Source: JBNLBT01 sp050303435
GTDB taxonomy: Bacteria > Pseudomonadota > Gammaproteobacteria > Xanthomonadales > Marinicellaceae
Assembly: GCA_050303435.1 (NCBI GenBank)
Contig: JBNLBT010000026.1
Span: forward strand, 1 to 34,507
Reading direction: 5' to 3'
Length of the DNA: 34,507 bases
Both the position numbers and the translations under genes were made by a program. This document shows positions 8,891-17,119 of the stretch, piece by piece (positions within the stretch are counted from its first letter, which is position 1; each line of letters begins with the position of its first letter). The notes under the pieces were generated by a model. It saw only the letters and a program-made list of their open reading frames with translations. It was not told the DNA's origin and searched no databases.

Positions 8891-10816
8891 ATGCTGATAA
8901 AATGGATCAGAAACAATTCTTCCGGTCTGGCGATGTCCATTCTCATGGGCTTGCTGGTGGTCACGTTTGCCTTGTGGGGTGTGCAGGGATATTTTCAGCA
9001 GAGCAGCAACGACGCTGCGGCGGTGGTCAACGGGGATAAAATCAGCATCAATGATTTTTCCCAGCGTTTCTCCCAATACACGCAAAGCCTGATGAGTCAG
9101 TTCGGCGACAATTTTGATCCGGCGTATTTTGAATCGCCGGTGTTTCGCCGCAACTTTCTTGAGCAATTAATCAATGACAAGCTCTTGCAACAAGCCGCCC
9201 GCGACATGGATTTCATTGCCTCACCGCAGGCCGTGCGAGATTTGATTCAATCGATTCCCAGTTTTCAGAACCCCGACGGTTCATTCAACAAAGAAAGCTA
9301 CGCCGCCTATCTGACTCAGGTCAATCAATCACCGGCGTATTTCCAGAATCGCGTACAGGAAGACATCCTCAGCCAGGCCACGCCGGACCTGGTGCGCGAA
9401 ACACTGTTTGTCACTGCACTGGAAAAAAATCAGTTGCATCGCCTCAACAAACAGACCCGTTCATTTGATTACGTGCTGTTGAATGCCGCCGACTTCAAAG
9501 CCAATGTCACCCTCAGCGATGAAGAAATTCAGGCGCATTACGATGAAAATCAGCAACAGTACATGACACCGGAAAAAGTGTCGGTGGACTACATTCAAGT
9601 TGATTCGTCTGAACTGGCGCGTGGCATTGACGTCAACGATGAAGACGCGCGTGCCCACTACGAAGCCAATCAAGCCGATTATCTTCAGGATGAACAGCGT
9701 AAGGCCGCGCACATTTTGATTGCTCTGGCCGGCGATGCGGACGACGCGGCAAAAGCAGCGGCAGAAGCCGAAATCAACGACTTGAAAACACAAATTGATG
9801 CCGGCGCGGATTTTGCAGAACTGGCCAAAGCCCATTCGGACGACCCGGGTTCTGCGCAGGCGGGTGGTGATCTCGGTTGGGTGGAAAAAGGCATGATGGT
9901 GCAACCGTTTGAAGAAGCCCTGTTTGCCATGGAAACAGGTCGTGTCAGCGAACCGGTGCTGTCCCAGTTCGGTTATCACCTGATTCAACTGAATGAAATT
10001 AAAAGCGCGGACTACAAACCTTTTGAAGAAGTGAAAGGTGACATCATTGAAGCACTTCAGGCACATGAGGCCGAAAGCCTGTTTCTGGACGTGCGCAATG
10101 AAGTGGAAACGCTGGTGCTGGATCTGGACGGTGATTTGCATCAGGTGGCCGAACAAACCGACGTCGAACTGAAAACCACTGAATTGTTTGAGCGCAGCGG
10201 CGGAAAAGGCATCGCCGGCAACCCGCAATTTGCTGAAGCCGCGTTTTCCGCGCTGGTCAAAGATGAATTACAGACCAGCAACGCCATTGATCTGGGCGGC
10301 GATCACGTGGTCTATCTGAAACTGAACACCCACGAGCCCGGTGCGTTGAAACCGCTCGAAGAAGTGCGCGAACAGATCGTCGACGTGTTGACGGATGAGA
10401 AAGCGCGCGAACTGGCGCAACAAACGGCGGATGAAAAAATACAATTGATTCAATCCGGCGAAGCCGATTTGAATCAAGTGGCCACAGATCTGGAAAAATC
10501 ACTGGTGCACGCGGATGACACCCCGCGCACAGGTTCGGCGCAACCCTATATTCTGGTGCGCAACGTCTTTTCCATGCCGCGCCCGGCCGGTGAGACCACT
10601 GAATTCGCAGTGCTGGAAGCCAACGGTCTGGATCTGGCCCTGGTGGCATTGAAATCAGTGAACGATGCAGAACCCGGCGAAGACGCAGGCAGTGAGCAGT
10701 ACGCGGCCCAGTTGCAAAATGCCCTGAGCAACAATGAGCTGGGTTTGTTTACCCAGGTGTTGCGTGCCCATGCCAACATCAAAATCTACGAGGAGCGCAT
10801 TGAGCCCAATCAATGA
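8891..10816 (+). CDS. ppiD: PpiD-like periplasmic folding chaperone (SurA_N/parvulin), membrane anchored
   Basis: PpiD is tethered in the inner membrane next to the SecYEG translocon and assists proteins emerging into the periplasm. 641 residues (E. coli 623). A short basic N-terminus, one membrane helix at about 12-34, a SurA-type N-terminal chaperone domain at about 40-180, and a parvulin domain at about 270-370 (KAAHILIAL, GGDLGWVEKG, SEPVLSQFGYHLIQL), then a second helical part. AAGGTG before the ATG at 8891 serves as ribosome-binding site. The gene sits between two terminators, so it is its own unit. As with other PpiD proteins, isomerase activity of the parvulin domain should not be assumed. 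Confidence 0.93.
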   Translation: MLIKWIRNNSSGLAMSILMGLLVVTFALWGVQGYFQQSSNDAAAVVNGDKISINDFSQRFSQYTQSLMSQFGDNFDPAYFESPVFRRNFLEQLINDKLLQQAARDMDFIASPQAVRDLIQSIPSFQNPDGSFNKESYAAYLTQVNQSPAYFQNRVQEDILSQATPDLVRETLFVTALEKNQLHRLNKQTRSFDYVLLNAADFKANVTLSDEEIQAHYDENQQQYMTPEKVSVDYIQVDSSELARGIDVNDEDARAHYEANQADYLQDEQRKAAHILIALAGDADDAAKAAAEAEINDLKTQIDAGADFAELAKAHSDDPGSAQAGGDLGWVEKGMMVQPFEEALFAMETGRVSEPVLSQFGYHLIQLNEIKSADYKPFEEVKGDIIEALQAHEAESLFLDVRNEVETLVLDLDGDLHQVAEQTDVELKTTELFERSGGKGIAGNPQFAEAAFSALVKDELQTSNAIDLGGDHVVYLKLNTHEPGALKPLEEVREQIVDVLTDEKARELAQQTADEKIQLIQSGEADLNQVATDLEKSLVHADDTPRTGSAQPYILVRNVFSMPRPAGETTEFAVLEANGLDLALVALKSVNDAEPGEDAGSEQYAAQLQNALSNNELGLFTQVLRAHANIKIYEERIEPNQ

Positions 10817-10840
10817 CGCGAATGCACAGTCTGAATTCAG

Positions 10841-10869
10841 AAGGCGGCCGCACGGGTCGCCTTTTTTTT
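10841..10869 (+). terminator. Intrinsic terminator after ppiD
   Basis: A 9-bp stem (AAGGCGGCC pairing with GGTCGCCTT, one G-T) around a GCACG loop, followed by eight T. It lies 24 nt after the ppiD stop codon. Confidence 0.88.
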
Positions 10870-10923
10870 GCCCGCCGCGGCGCATCGTGGCAACAAATCC
10901 CGCGCATGGCGGTCTGAAAAAGG

Positions 10924-10932
10924 TGGTATAAT
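10924..10932 (+). promoter_or_regulatory. Extended -10 promoter of the valine-catabolism operon
   Basis: TGGTATAAT gives a perfect TATAAT (10927-10932) with the TGn extension and no clear -35. A leader of about 110 nt would follow before mmsA. The lack of a -35 would suit an activator-dependent promoter, but I see no defined operator in the 10933-11051 leader. Confidence 0.55.
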
Positions 10933-11051
10933 GTGCCGCCGGAATTGGGCCCTTTGCGCCGGACGGCCAGCAACAATTCAAACACAGTTCGGCCGCCGAC
11001 CACTCACGTCGGGTCCGTCTTTCACAACGACAATTAATTGAAGGTGAATTC

Positions 11052-12551
11052 ATGAGCAAGAAGGTTTCAATGTTTATCGATGGCCAATCGGTGACCAGTC
11101 GCAGCAACGACTGGTTGGACGTCACCAACCCGGCCACACAGGAAGTGATTTCCCAGGTGCCATTTGCCACCCGGGAAGAAGTGGATGCCGCCGTGGCCTC
11201 GGCCAAAAAAGCCTTTGAAACCTGGAAGGACACGCCGGTGCCTGTGCGGGCCCGCATGATGCTGCGCTACCAGCACCTTTTGAAAGAGCACCACGACGAG
11301 TTGGCGACCCTGCTGGCAGAAGAAACCGGGAAGAATTTTGAAGACGCCAAAGGCGACGTGTGGCGCGGCATTGAAGTTGCCGAACACGCAGCCAATGTGC
11401 CCAGCCTGATGATGGGTGAAACGGTTGAAAACGTGGCCACCCAAATCGACACCTATTCACTGGTGCAGCCGTTGGGCGTGTGCGCCGGCATCACCCCGTT
11501 CAATTTTCCCGCCATGATTCCTTTGTGGATGTTTCCGATGGCCGTGGTGTGTGGCAACACCTTCGTGCTGAAACCCTCCGAACAGGACCCCAACACGCCC
11601 ATGCGTCTGGCTGAACTGTTCTATGAGGCGGGCTTCCCGCGCGACGTGTTGCAGGTGGTGCACGGTGGCAAGGACCAGGTGGATCAATTGCTCAATCATC
11701 CGGACATTGAAGCCATTTCGTTTGTCGGTTCGGTGCCGGTGGGTGAACACATCTATCGCACCGGCACGCAAAATCTGAAACGGGTGCAGGCCTTTGCCGG
11801 TGCCAAAAACCACATGGTGGTGATGCCCGATGCCAACAAAAACCAGGTGGTCAACAACATCGCCGGTTCCGCCTGCGGTGCTGCCGGCCAACGTTGCATG
11901 GCCATTTCAGTGGCGGTGCTGGTGGGTGAGTCTCAGGCATGGCTGGACGACATTAAAGCGGCGCTGGCCACCATGCAACCGGGTCACTGGAAAAATGCAA
12001 GCTCATTTTACGGGCCATTGATCAGCCCGCAGGCCAAACAGCGCGTTGAAGACATGATTCAGAAAGGCGTGGACGAAGGCGCCCAACTGCTGCTGGACGG
12101 TCGCGGTCACACCGTCGAGGGTTTTCCGAATGGCAACTGGGTGGGACCGACCCTGTTCAGCGACGTCACCGTTGACATGGACATCTACAAAACTGAAATC
12201 TTCGGACCGGTGTTGTGCGTGATGCGCGCCGACTCGCTGGAAGAAGCGATTGAAATCATCAACGCCAATCCTTACGGCAATGGCACCTCGCTGTTCACCA
12301 GTTCAGGCGCCGCAGCGCGCAAGTTTCAACACAACATCAAAGTCGGCCAGGTGGGCATCAACATCCCGATTCCGGTGCCGCTGCCGTTCTTCTCGTTCAC
12401 CGGGTGGCGCAAATCGTTTTACGGCGATCAGCACGCCTACGGCAAACAGGCGGTGCGTTTTTACACGGAAACCAAAACCGTCACTGCACGCTGGTTTGAA
12501 TCAGACATCCCTGACGACGCCGCACCCAACGCGACGATCAATCTGAAGTAA
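11052..12551 (+). CDS. mmsA: Methylmalonate-semialdehyde dehydrogenase (CoA-acylating)
   Basis: Oxidises methylmalonate semialdehyde to propionyl-CoA with NAD+ and CoA, the last step of valine breakdown, in the cytoplasm. 499 residues, the family length. The catalytic Cys282 lies in AAGQRCMA, the nucleotide-site Asn in ITPFNFPAM, and AGAKNH stands where most aldehyde dehydrogenases have the general-base Glu (ELGGK). That substitution is typical of CoA-acylating MMSDH. GVNIPIPVPLPFFSF-like sequence near the C-terminus also fits the family. First gene of a four-gene operon with an acyl-CoA dehydrogenase (14-nt gap), 3-hydroxyisobutyryl-CoA hydrolase and mmsB, which together fix the assignment. 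Confidence 0.96.
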   Translation: MSKKVSMFIDGQSVTSRSNDWLDVTNPATQEVISQVPFATREEVDAAVASAKKAFETWKDTPVPVRARMMLRYQHLLKEHHDELATLLAEETGKNFEDAKGDVWRGIEVAEHAANVPSLMMGETVENVATQIDTYSLVQPLGVCAGITPFNFPAMIPLWMFPMAVVCGNTFVLKPSEQDPNTPMRLAELFYEAGFPRDVLQVVHGGKDQVDQLLNHPDIEAISFVGSVPVGEHIYRTGTQNLKRVQAFAGAKNHMVVMPDANKNQVVNNIAGSACGAAGQRCMAISVAVLVGESQAWLDDIKAALATMQPGHWKNASSFYGPLISPQAKQRVEDMIQKGVDEGAQLLLDGRGHTVEGFPNGNWVGPTLFSDVTVDMDIYKTEIFGPVLCVMRADSLEEAIEIINANPYGNGTSLFTSSGAAARKFQHNIKVGQVGINIPIPVPLPFFSFTGWRKSFYGDQHAYGKQAVRFYTETKTVTARWFESDIPDDAAPNATINLK

Positions 12552-12565
12552 TCTCAGGAGAGCGC

Positions 12566-13726
12566 ATGGAATTCAATTTGAGCGAAGATCAGGCGGCGTT
12601 TGTTGACGCCGCCCGAGAATTTGGTGAACGCGAAATGGCACCGCACGCGGCGCGCTGGGATCGCGAAGCCATTTTTCCACTGGAGGTCATACGCCAGACC
12701 GGTGAATTGGGTTTTTTGGGTCTGTATTGCGATGAAGCCTACGGGGGGCTGGGTCTGAAACGTCTCGATGCCTCGGTGATTTTTGAGGAAATGTCAAAAC
12801 ATTGCACCTCCACCACGGCGTTTCTGACCATACACAACATGTGTGCCTGGATGGTCACCACATTTGCCGACCCGGCGTTGGCCGAAGACTGGGGGCCGAA
12901 ACTGACCAGCGGCGAAGTGCTGGCGTCGTACTGCCTGACTGAGCCGGGCAGTGGTTCGGACGCGGCCAGTTTGAAAACCACCGCTCGACGTGATGGCGAT
13001 GATTACCTGATCAATGGCAGCAAAACGTTCATTTCCGGGGCCGGTTCCACCGACGTGCTGATTGTGATGGCACGCACCGGTGAGGCAGGACCCAAAGGCA
13101 TTTCGTGTTTTCTGGTGCCGGCCGACAGCGCGGGCATTGAATACGGCAAAAAGGAAGAAAAAATGGGCTGGAATTCCCAGCCAACGCGTTTGATCACTTT
13201 TGATCAGGTGCGCGTGCCGGCGCGGCAAAGAATTGGCGCCGAAGGGCAGGGATTTGTGTTCGCCATGAAGGGTCTGGACGGCGGTCGCATCAACATCGCC
13301 AGCTGTTCTTTGGGCGCCGCCCAGGCGGCCCTCAATGCCACGCAGGCCTACATGAATGAGCGCCAACAGTTCGGCCGTGTATTGGCCGATTTTCAGGCCC
13401 TGCAGTTTCGCTTCGCCGACATGTTGACTGAATTGATTGCGGCCAGACAGATGGTGCGTCTGGCGGCCTTTCGTCTGGATGAAAAACACCCCGAAGCCAC
13501 CGCCTATTGCGCCATGGCCAAACGTTTTGCCACCGACGTGGGATTTAAGGTGTGTGACGAAGCCCTGCAGTTGCACGGTGGCTACGGTTACATACGGGAA
13601 TACCCGTTGGAGCGCTATTTGCGCGACTCGCGGGTGCACCGCATTCTGGAAGGCACCAATGAAATCATGCGCGTGATCATTGCCCGACGCGCGTTGCGTG
13701 CCCACGCCACCGAGGTGTTGTTGTGA
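12566..13726 (+). CDS. Acyl-CoA dehydrogenase, probably isobutyryl-CoA dehydrogenase
   Basis: FAD enzyme that introduces the alpha-beta double bond into an acyl-CoA. 386 residues with the family signatures CLTEPGSGSDA, GGRINIASCSLGAAQ, QLHGGYGYIREYP, and the catalytic Glu362 in EGTNEIMR at the C-terminal position used by short- and branched-chain members. The operon context indicates isobutyryl-CoA as substrate, giving methacrylyl-CoA. Substrate choice is inferred from neighbours, not from the sequence alone. AGGAG precedes the ATG. The last four bases overlap the GTG start of the hydrolase gene, showing translational coupling. Confidence 0.92.
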   Translation: MEFNLSEDQAAFVDAAREFGEREMAPHAARWDREAIFPLEVIRQTGELGFLGLYCDEAYGGLGLKRLDASVIFEEMSKHCTSTTAFLTIHNMCAWMVTTFADPALAEDWGPKLTSGEVLASYCLTEPGSGSDAASLKTTARRDGDDYLINGSKTFISGAGSTDVLIVMARTGEAGPKGISCFLVPADSAGIEYGKKEEKMGWNSQPTRLITFDQVRVPARQRIGAEGQGFVFAMKGLDGGRINIASCSLGAAQAALNATQAYMNERQQFGRVLADFQALQFRFADMLTELIAARQMVRLAAFRLDEKHPEATAYCAMAKRFATDVGFKVCDEALQLHGGYGYIREYPLERYLRDSRVHRILEGTNEIMRVIIARRALRAHATEVLL

Positions 13727-14820
13727 CCGGAGTGGATGTGCAGGTATTGACCGGCCGCCACGGCGGCATCGGTGTGTTGACGCTCAACCAACCCAAAGCG
13801 TTGAATGCTTTGAGTACGGACATGATTCGTGTAATGCACGCACAATTGCTGGCGTGGCGCGACGACGCGTCGATTCAGGCGGTGTGGATCGAAGGCGCCG
13901 GTGACAAGGCGTTTTGTGCCGGTGGCGATGTGGTGATGCTGTATCATTCGATGATTGACACCGCGGATGGACAATTGCCGCAACAGGCGCTGGAATTTTT
14001 TCAGTGTGAATACCGCATGGACTATGCCATCCACACTTACCCCAAACCGGTGGTGGTGTGGGCCGACGGCATCGTCATGGGCGGCGGCATCGGCGTGGCC
14101 ATCGGTGGTTCCCATCGGGTGGTCACTGAACGTTCCATGCTGGCCATGCCGGAAGTGACCATCGGACTGTATCCTGATGTCGGGGCTTCGTGGTTTTTCA
14201 ACCGCATGCCGGTGCAACTGGCAGAATTTCTCGGCATGACTGGATACCGCATGGACGCCGCGGATGCGCTGTTCACACAAATGGCGGATTATGCAGTGAA
14301 TTCAGGCGATCGACGCCGTGTGCTCGATGGCCTGCTGGCGTTGCAGTTTGTCAATCCCCACAACGAAATCGATGCGCTGTTGTCTGAGCACGCGGCGTCA
14401 ATCCAAATCCAGTCCAGCACCCTGCATCAGAACCTGGATCAAATTCATGCGCTGACCGGTCCGCGAGACTTGCCCGCGGTGGTGCGCCACTTCGAAACGT
14501 TGCAGAGCGATGAGAAATGGCTGCAACGGGCAGCCAGAGCCTTGCTCAGCGGTTGCCCCATGACGCTGGCGCTGGTGCGTGAACAGATCCGTCGCGCGCG
14601 TCACATGAGTCTGGCCGAGGTGTTTCAAATGGAACTGATCGTCTCCACGCAATGCGCCATGCACGCAGATTTTCGTGAAGGCGTGCGTGCGCTGTTGATA
14701 GACAAAGACGGACAACCGAACTGGTCGCAATCCGATGTGGCAGCCATTGATGGCGCCTTATTGAACGAATATTTCACCGCCCCCTGGTCGGGCGAACACC
14801 CTTTGGGAGACTTATCATGA
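13723..14820 (+). CDS. 3-hydroxyisobutyryl-CoA hydrolase (enoyl-CoA hydratase/isomerase superfamily)
   Basis: Cleaves 3-hydroxyisobutyryl-CoA to free 3-hydroxyisobutyrate, removing CoA before MmsB acts. 365 residues, longer than ordinary crotonases (about 260) and matching HIBCH. FCAGGDV at 64-70 and MGGGIGV at 119-125 form the oxyanion region. MPEVTIGLYPDVG carries Glu144 and Asp152, at the positions of the hydrolase active site. The C-terminal DFREGVRALLIDKDGQPNW is an ECH_2 hallmark. The GTG start at 13723 overlaps the previous stop by 4 nt, and the stop overlaps the mmsB ATG by 4 nt. It may also hydrate methacrylyl-CoA, since no separate hydratase is in the operon, but HIBCH enzymes are not known for this. 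Confidence 0.92.
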   Translation: MTGVDVQVLTGRHGGIGVLTLNQPKALNALSTDMIRVMHAQLLAWRDDASIQAVWIEGAGDKAFCAGGDVVMLYHSMIDTADGQLPQQALEFFQCEYRMDYAIHTYPKPVVVWADGIVMGGGIGVAIGGSHRVVTERSMLAMPEVTIGLYPDVGASWFFNRMPVQLAEFLGMTGYRMDAADALFTQMADYAVNSGDRRRVLDGLLALQFVNPHNEIDALLSEHAASIQIQSSTLHQNLDQIHALTGPRDLPAVVRHFETLQSDEKWLQRAARALLSGCPMTLALVREQIRRARHMSLAEVFQMELIVSTQCAMHADFREGVRALLIDKDGQPNWSQSDVAAIDGALLNEYFTAPWSGEHPLGDLS

Positions 14821-15707
14821 GCCAACAAATTGCATTCATCGGTCTGGGCAACATGGGCGCGCCCATGGCACTCAATCTGCTCAAGCACGGCCATAAAGTC
14901 CGTGTGTTTGATCTTAACCAGCAAGCCATTGACCAGATCACGTCGCACGGCGGGGAAGGCGCAGAGAGCGCCGTCGAAGCCGCCGCGGACGCGGATGTGG
15001 TGATTTCAATGTTGCCCAACGGGGCCATTGTCAAATCACTCTACCTTGGCTCTCAAGGGCTGGTGAATTTTCTCAAGCCCGGCACCCTGGTGATCGACAG
15101 TTCCACCATCGCAGCCGACGATGCACGCGAAGTGGCCAGAGAATGCCTGTCGCACGAGCTGGCCATGATTGATGCACCGGTCTCCGGTGGCACCGCGGTG
15201 GCACAGGCCGGCAATTTGACGTTCATTTGCGGTGGCAGCAAGGACCATTTTGAACTGGCCCGTCCAGTGCTTGAAGCGATGGGCAAGAACATCTTTCATG
15301 CCGGCGATTCCGGTGCCGGACAGGTGGCTAAAATCTGCAACAACATGCTTTTGGCCATTCACATGATCGGCACTTCAGAAGCCTTGTCATTGGGCGCGTC
15401 CCAGGGGCTGGATCCGGGCGTGCTGTCGGAAATCATGAAGGCTTCATCGGGCAACAATTGGTCCCTGCAAATTTACAACCCGTATCCCGGGGTGATGGAC
15501 TCGGTGCCGGCATCCAATCACTACCGTGGCGGCTTCATGGTCGATTTGATGAACAAAGATCTGGGGCTGGCGCAGGCGCTGGCATCCAAGTCGGCCAGTT
15601 CCACGCCGCTTGGCGCCCTGGCGACCCAACTGTATCAAATTCATAAAATTAAGGGCAATGGTTCGCTGGATTTTTCCAGCATCATCAATCTGTTCAAAAA
15701 GAACTGA
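14817..15707 (+). CDS. mmsB: 3-hydroxyisobutyrate dehydrogenase
   Basis: NAD-dependent oxidation of 3-hydroxyisobutyrate to methylmalonate semialdehyde, feeding MmsA. 296 residues, the usual length. The Rossmann motif GLGNMG is at residues 9-14, the substrate loop is DAPVSGGTAVAQAG, and GAGQVAKICNNMLL holds the catalytic Lys of the beta-hydroxyacid dehydrogenase family. The C-terminal region has the expected KDLGLA helix. The start overlaps the hydrolase stop (ATGA). It ends 8 nt from the convergent stop of the DUF3307 gene, and I see no hairpin between the two. Confidence 0.95.
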   Translation: MSQQIAFIGLGNMGAPMALNLLKHGHKVRVFDLNQQAIDQITSHGGEGAESAVEAAADADVVISMLPNGAIVKSLYLGSQGLVNFLKPGTLVIDSSTIAADDAREVARECLSHELAMIDAPVSGGTAVAQAGNLTFICGGSKDHFELARPVLEAMGKNIFHAGDSGAGQVAKICNNMLLAIHMIGTSEALSLGASQGLDPGVLSEIMKASSGNNWSLQIYNPYPGVMDSVPASNHYRGGFMVDLMNKDLGLAQALASKSASSTPLGALATQLYQIHKIKGNGSLDFSSIINLFKKN

Positions 15708-15715
15708 CCTCGCGC

Positions 15716-16450
15716 TCAGGCAAACAGCGGCCGCACCTGCAAATACAAGGCGCTGATCAGCAGCGCCAGTGAGAAACTTAAAAACGTGCCGATCAAAATG
15801 TATTCGGTCAGTTTGCGGTCGCGTGCACGGGTCAAATCACCGAAACGGAAGATGGATTTTGCGGCAATCAGAAAACCCACCGCGGCGAGGTGCCCGCTGA
15901 TGGCCAGACCAAAGGTGGTCAATCGTTCCAGATAGCCGATGAACAGCCCGGCGTGTTTCAATGAGTCGGTGCTGTTGTATTCTGTGTGTGGAGCCCAGTG
16001 CGCAATGATCACCCGGATCACCGTCGAGGAAACTCGGGTCAGCAACAGCCAGGTCAACAACCACAACATCCACGGCGGCTGCCATGCGTGCAGTGCCTGG
16101 ATGAATGACGGACTCAGCCACACACAGATGAGTGCAATGCTCAGCAAATGCACGCTGTGTGCCATGAGGAATTCACGCGCGCGATGGGTCGGGGTCCGCC
16201 GCATCAAAGTCACTGCATCGACGCACAAGTGCAGCAGGGCAATGACCAGCGAAGCCAGCAACAACTTGCCATCAGCGGAAAGACCGGCCAGCCACAGGGC
16301 CAGCCAGGCCAGCAGTCCGTGCAGCAGTGCACGCGCATACAACGCTTTGGCGCGCATGCGCCGGCGTTTGATCTGATCCAGCCACTGTGGCGGTGAGAGC
16401 ACAAATTGTCCCACAACGTGCGCCAGCAGCAGCGCCAGCAACACATTCAT
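15716..16450 (-). CDS. DUF3307 family polytopic membrane protein, partner of the SatD-like gene
   Basis: 244 residues and strongly hydrophobic, with about six membrane segments. It resembles the DUF3307 family, whose function is unknown. Several polar residues sit within or at the ends of hydrophobic helices: His11, His44 (ARALLHGLLAW), His74 and Asp78 (LLHLCVDAVT), His98 and His101 (MAHSVHLLS). Other likely family motifs are HAGLFIGYLERL (166-177) and AAKSIFRFGDL (196-206). The HLCVDAVT pattern recalls the HLLLDLLT of YdjM/DUF457 membrane metal-dependent hydrolases, suggesting but not proving a metal site. The start ATG at 16450 overlaps the stop of the SatD-like gene by 4 nt. Longer readings upstream would run inside that gene and are hydrophilic, so I reject them. 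Confidence 0.85.
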   Translation of the reverse strand: MNVLLALLLAHVVGQFVLSPPQWLDQIKRRRMRAKALYARALLHGLLAWLALWLAGLSADGKLLLASLVIALLHLCVDAVTLMRRTPTHRAREFLMAHSVHLLSIALICVWLSPSFIQALHAWQPPWMLWLLTWLLLTRVSSTVIRVIIAHWAPHTEYNSTDSLKHAGLFIGYLERLTTFGLAISGHLAAVGFLIAAKSIFRFGDLTRARDRKLTEYILIGTFLSFSLALLISALYLQVRPLFA

Positions 16451-17061
16451 GCGCCCCTCCGGAGTTTCAATAATTCTCGATAGCGCTGTTCCATGGCTTT
16501 GATTTCCTGGTGGCCGGCGCGTTTCAGTCGCTGGCTGACCCGCCCCTGACCGATGTTGAGATGCTCGGCCAGTTGCCGCTGTGTCCAGCGCGGGTGCACG
16601 ATCGATTGATGCACGGTTTCCGCTGAACTTGGACTCCAGTGGTCCATGCACAAGGCCGCCAGGGCCAGATACAGATTCATCTGTGCATCAAATTCAGGCC
16701 AGGGGCTGTGTATCGTCAGGGTCCTTTTACCCAACACATCGAACGCTTGACCCGACCGCACGTGGGCATCGCTGGCGGCTTCCGAGACTTTTCTGGCCGG
16801 CAATTTTGAGGCATCCAAGCCGATCGTCTGTCGCACGTCCAAGCCTTTAAATTGTTTGATTCGGGCTTTGATCGACAAGGCGATGAGTAAAGCTGTGTGG
16901 GCTTCGGGCAGCTGCAGCTGAAAACTGTCGCCGCGAAACACATGCCAGTCTCGCGCCTGCGCGGCGCAACGGGACAGTTCTTTTTTCAGCGCTGGCAACC
17001 ACGCCGCATCGGCGCCGTGGCGGCGCGATTGGATGATGTCTCCGGTGATGACTGCGTGCAT
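16447..17061 (-). CDS. SatD-like protein with C-terminal helix-turn-helix
   Basis: 204 residues in two parts. Residues 1-120 resemble the SatD family: VITGDIIQSR (4-13), FRGDSFQL (42-49), a helix rich in Ala/Leu, then VRQTIGLD (76-83) and ASDAHVRSGQAFD (96-108). These recall, in order and spacing, the two metal-binding Asp regions and the RIGI strand of class III nucleotidyl cyclases, with Asp8 and Asp45 as the candidate metal ligands. That fold assignment is my inference. Residues about 158-182 (WTQRQLAEHLNIGQGRVSQRLKRAG) form an HTH, so the protein may bind DNA and regulate its own operon. It is followed by, and overlaps by 4 nt, the DUF3307 membrane-protein gene. Its promoter contains tandem palindromes. 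Function unknown. Confidence 0.85.
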   Translation of the reverse strand: MHAVITGDIIQSRRHGADAAWLPALKKELSRCAAQARDWHVFRGDSFQLQLPEAHTALLIALSIKARIKQFKGLDVRQTIGLDASKLPARKVSEAASDAHVRSGQAFDVLGKRTLTIHSPWPEFDAQMNLYLALAALCMDHWSPSSAETVHQSIVHPRWTQRQLAEHLNIGQGRVSQRLKRAGHQEIKAMEQRYRELLKLRRGA

Positions 17062-17090
17062 ACAAAAGTTCGGTTGATTCGCTTGAGCTG

Positions 17091-17119
17091 ATAATATCCT
17101 TTTAAAAGAAGATATTCAA
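17091..17119 (-). promoter_or_regulatory. Sigma-70 promoter of the satD-like/DUF3307 operon
   Basis: On the minus strand TTGAAT (17119-17114), 17 nt, then TATTAT (17096-17091). Initiation near 17084 leaves a leader of about 23 nt. The promoter lies between the dihydroorotase stop and the satD-like start, so the pair can be expressed independently. Its spacer is almost filled by the first palindrome at 17093-17116. Confidence 0.65.

Noticed and set aside
9461..10228. Long open frame antisense to ppiD
   Set aside because: It lies wholly opposite a well-supported gene, has no start context, and its translation has the Phe/His-rich composition of a reverse-strand shadow.
12794..13705. 303-codon open frame antisense to the acyl-CoA dehydrogenase
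   Set aside because: The sense gene has all family motifs; the antisense product is unlike any protein I know and has no ribosome-binding site.
16451..16651. Longer start for the DUF3307 protein
   Set aside because: The extension is hydrophilic and lies within the satD-like gene; the coupled ATG at 16450 gives the membrane-helix N-terminus.
15716..17061. Calling the SatD-like/DUF3307 pair a CBASS- or mCpol-type defence system
   Set aside because: The neighbours are housekeeping genes and no nuclease, ubiquitin-like or CARF/SAVED component is present; the cyclase resemblance alone is not enough.
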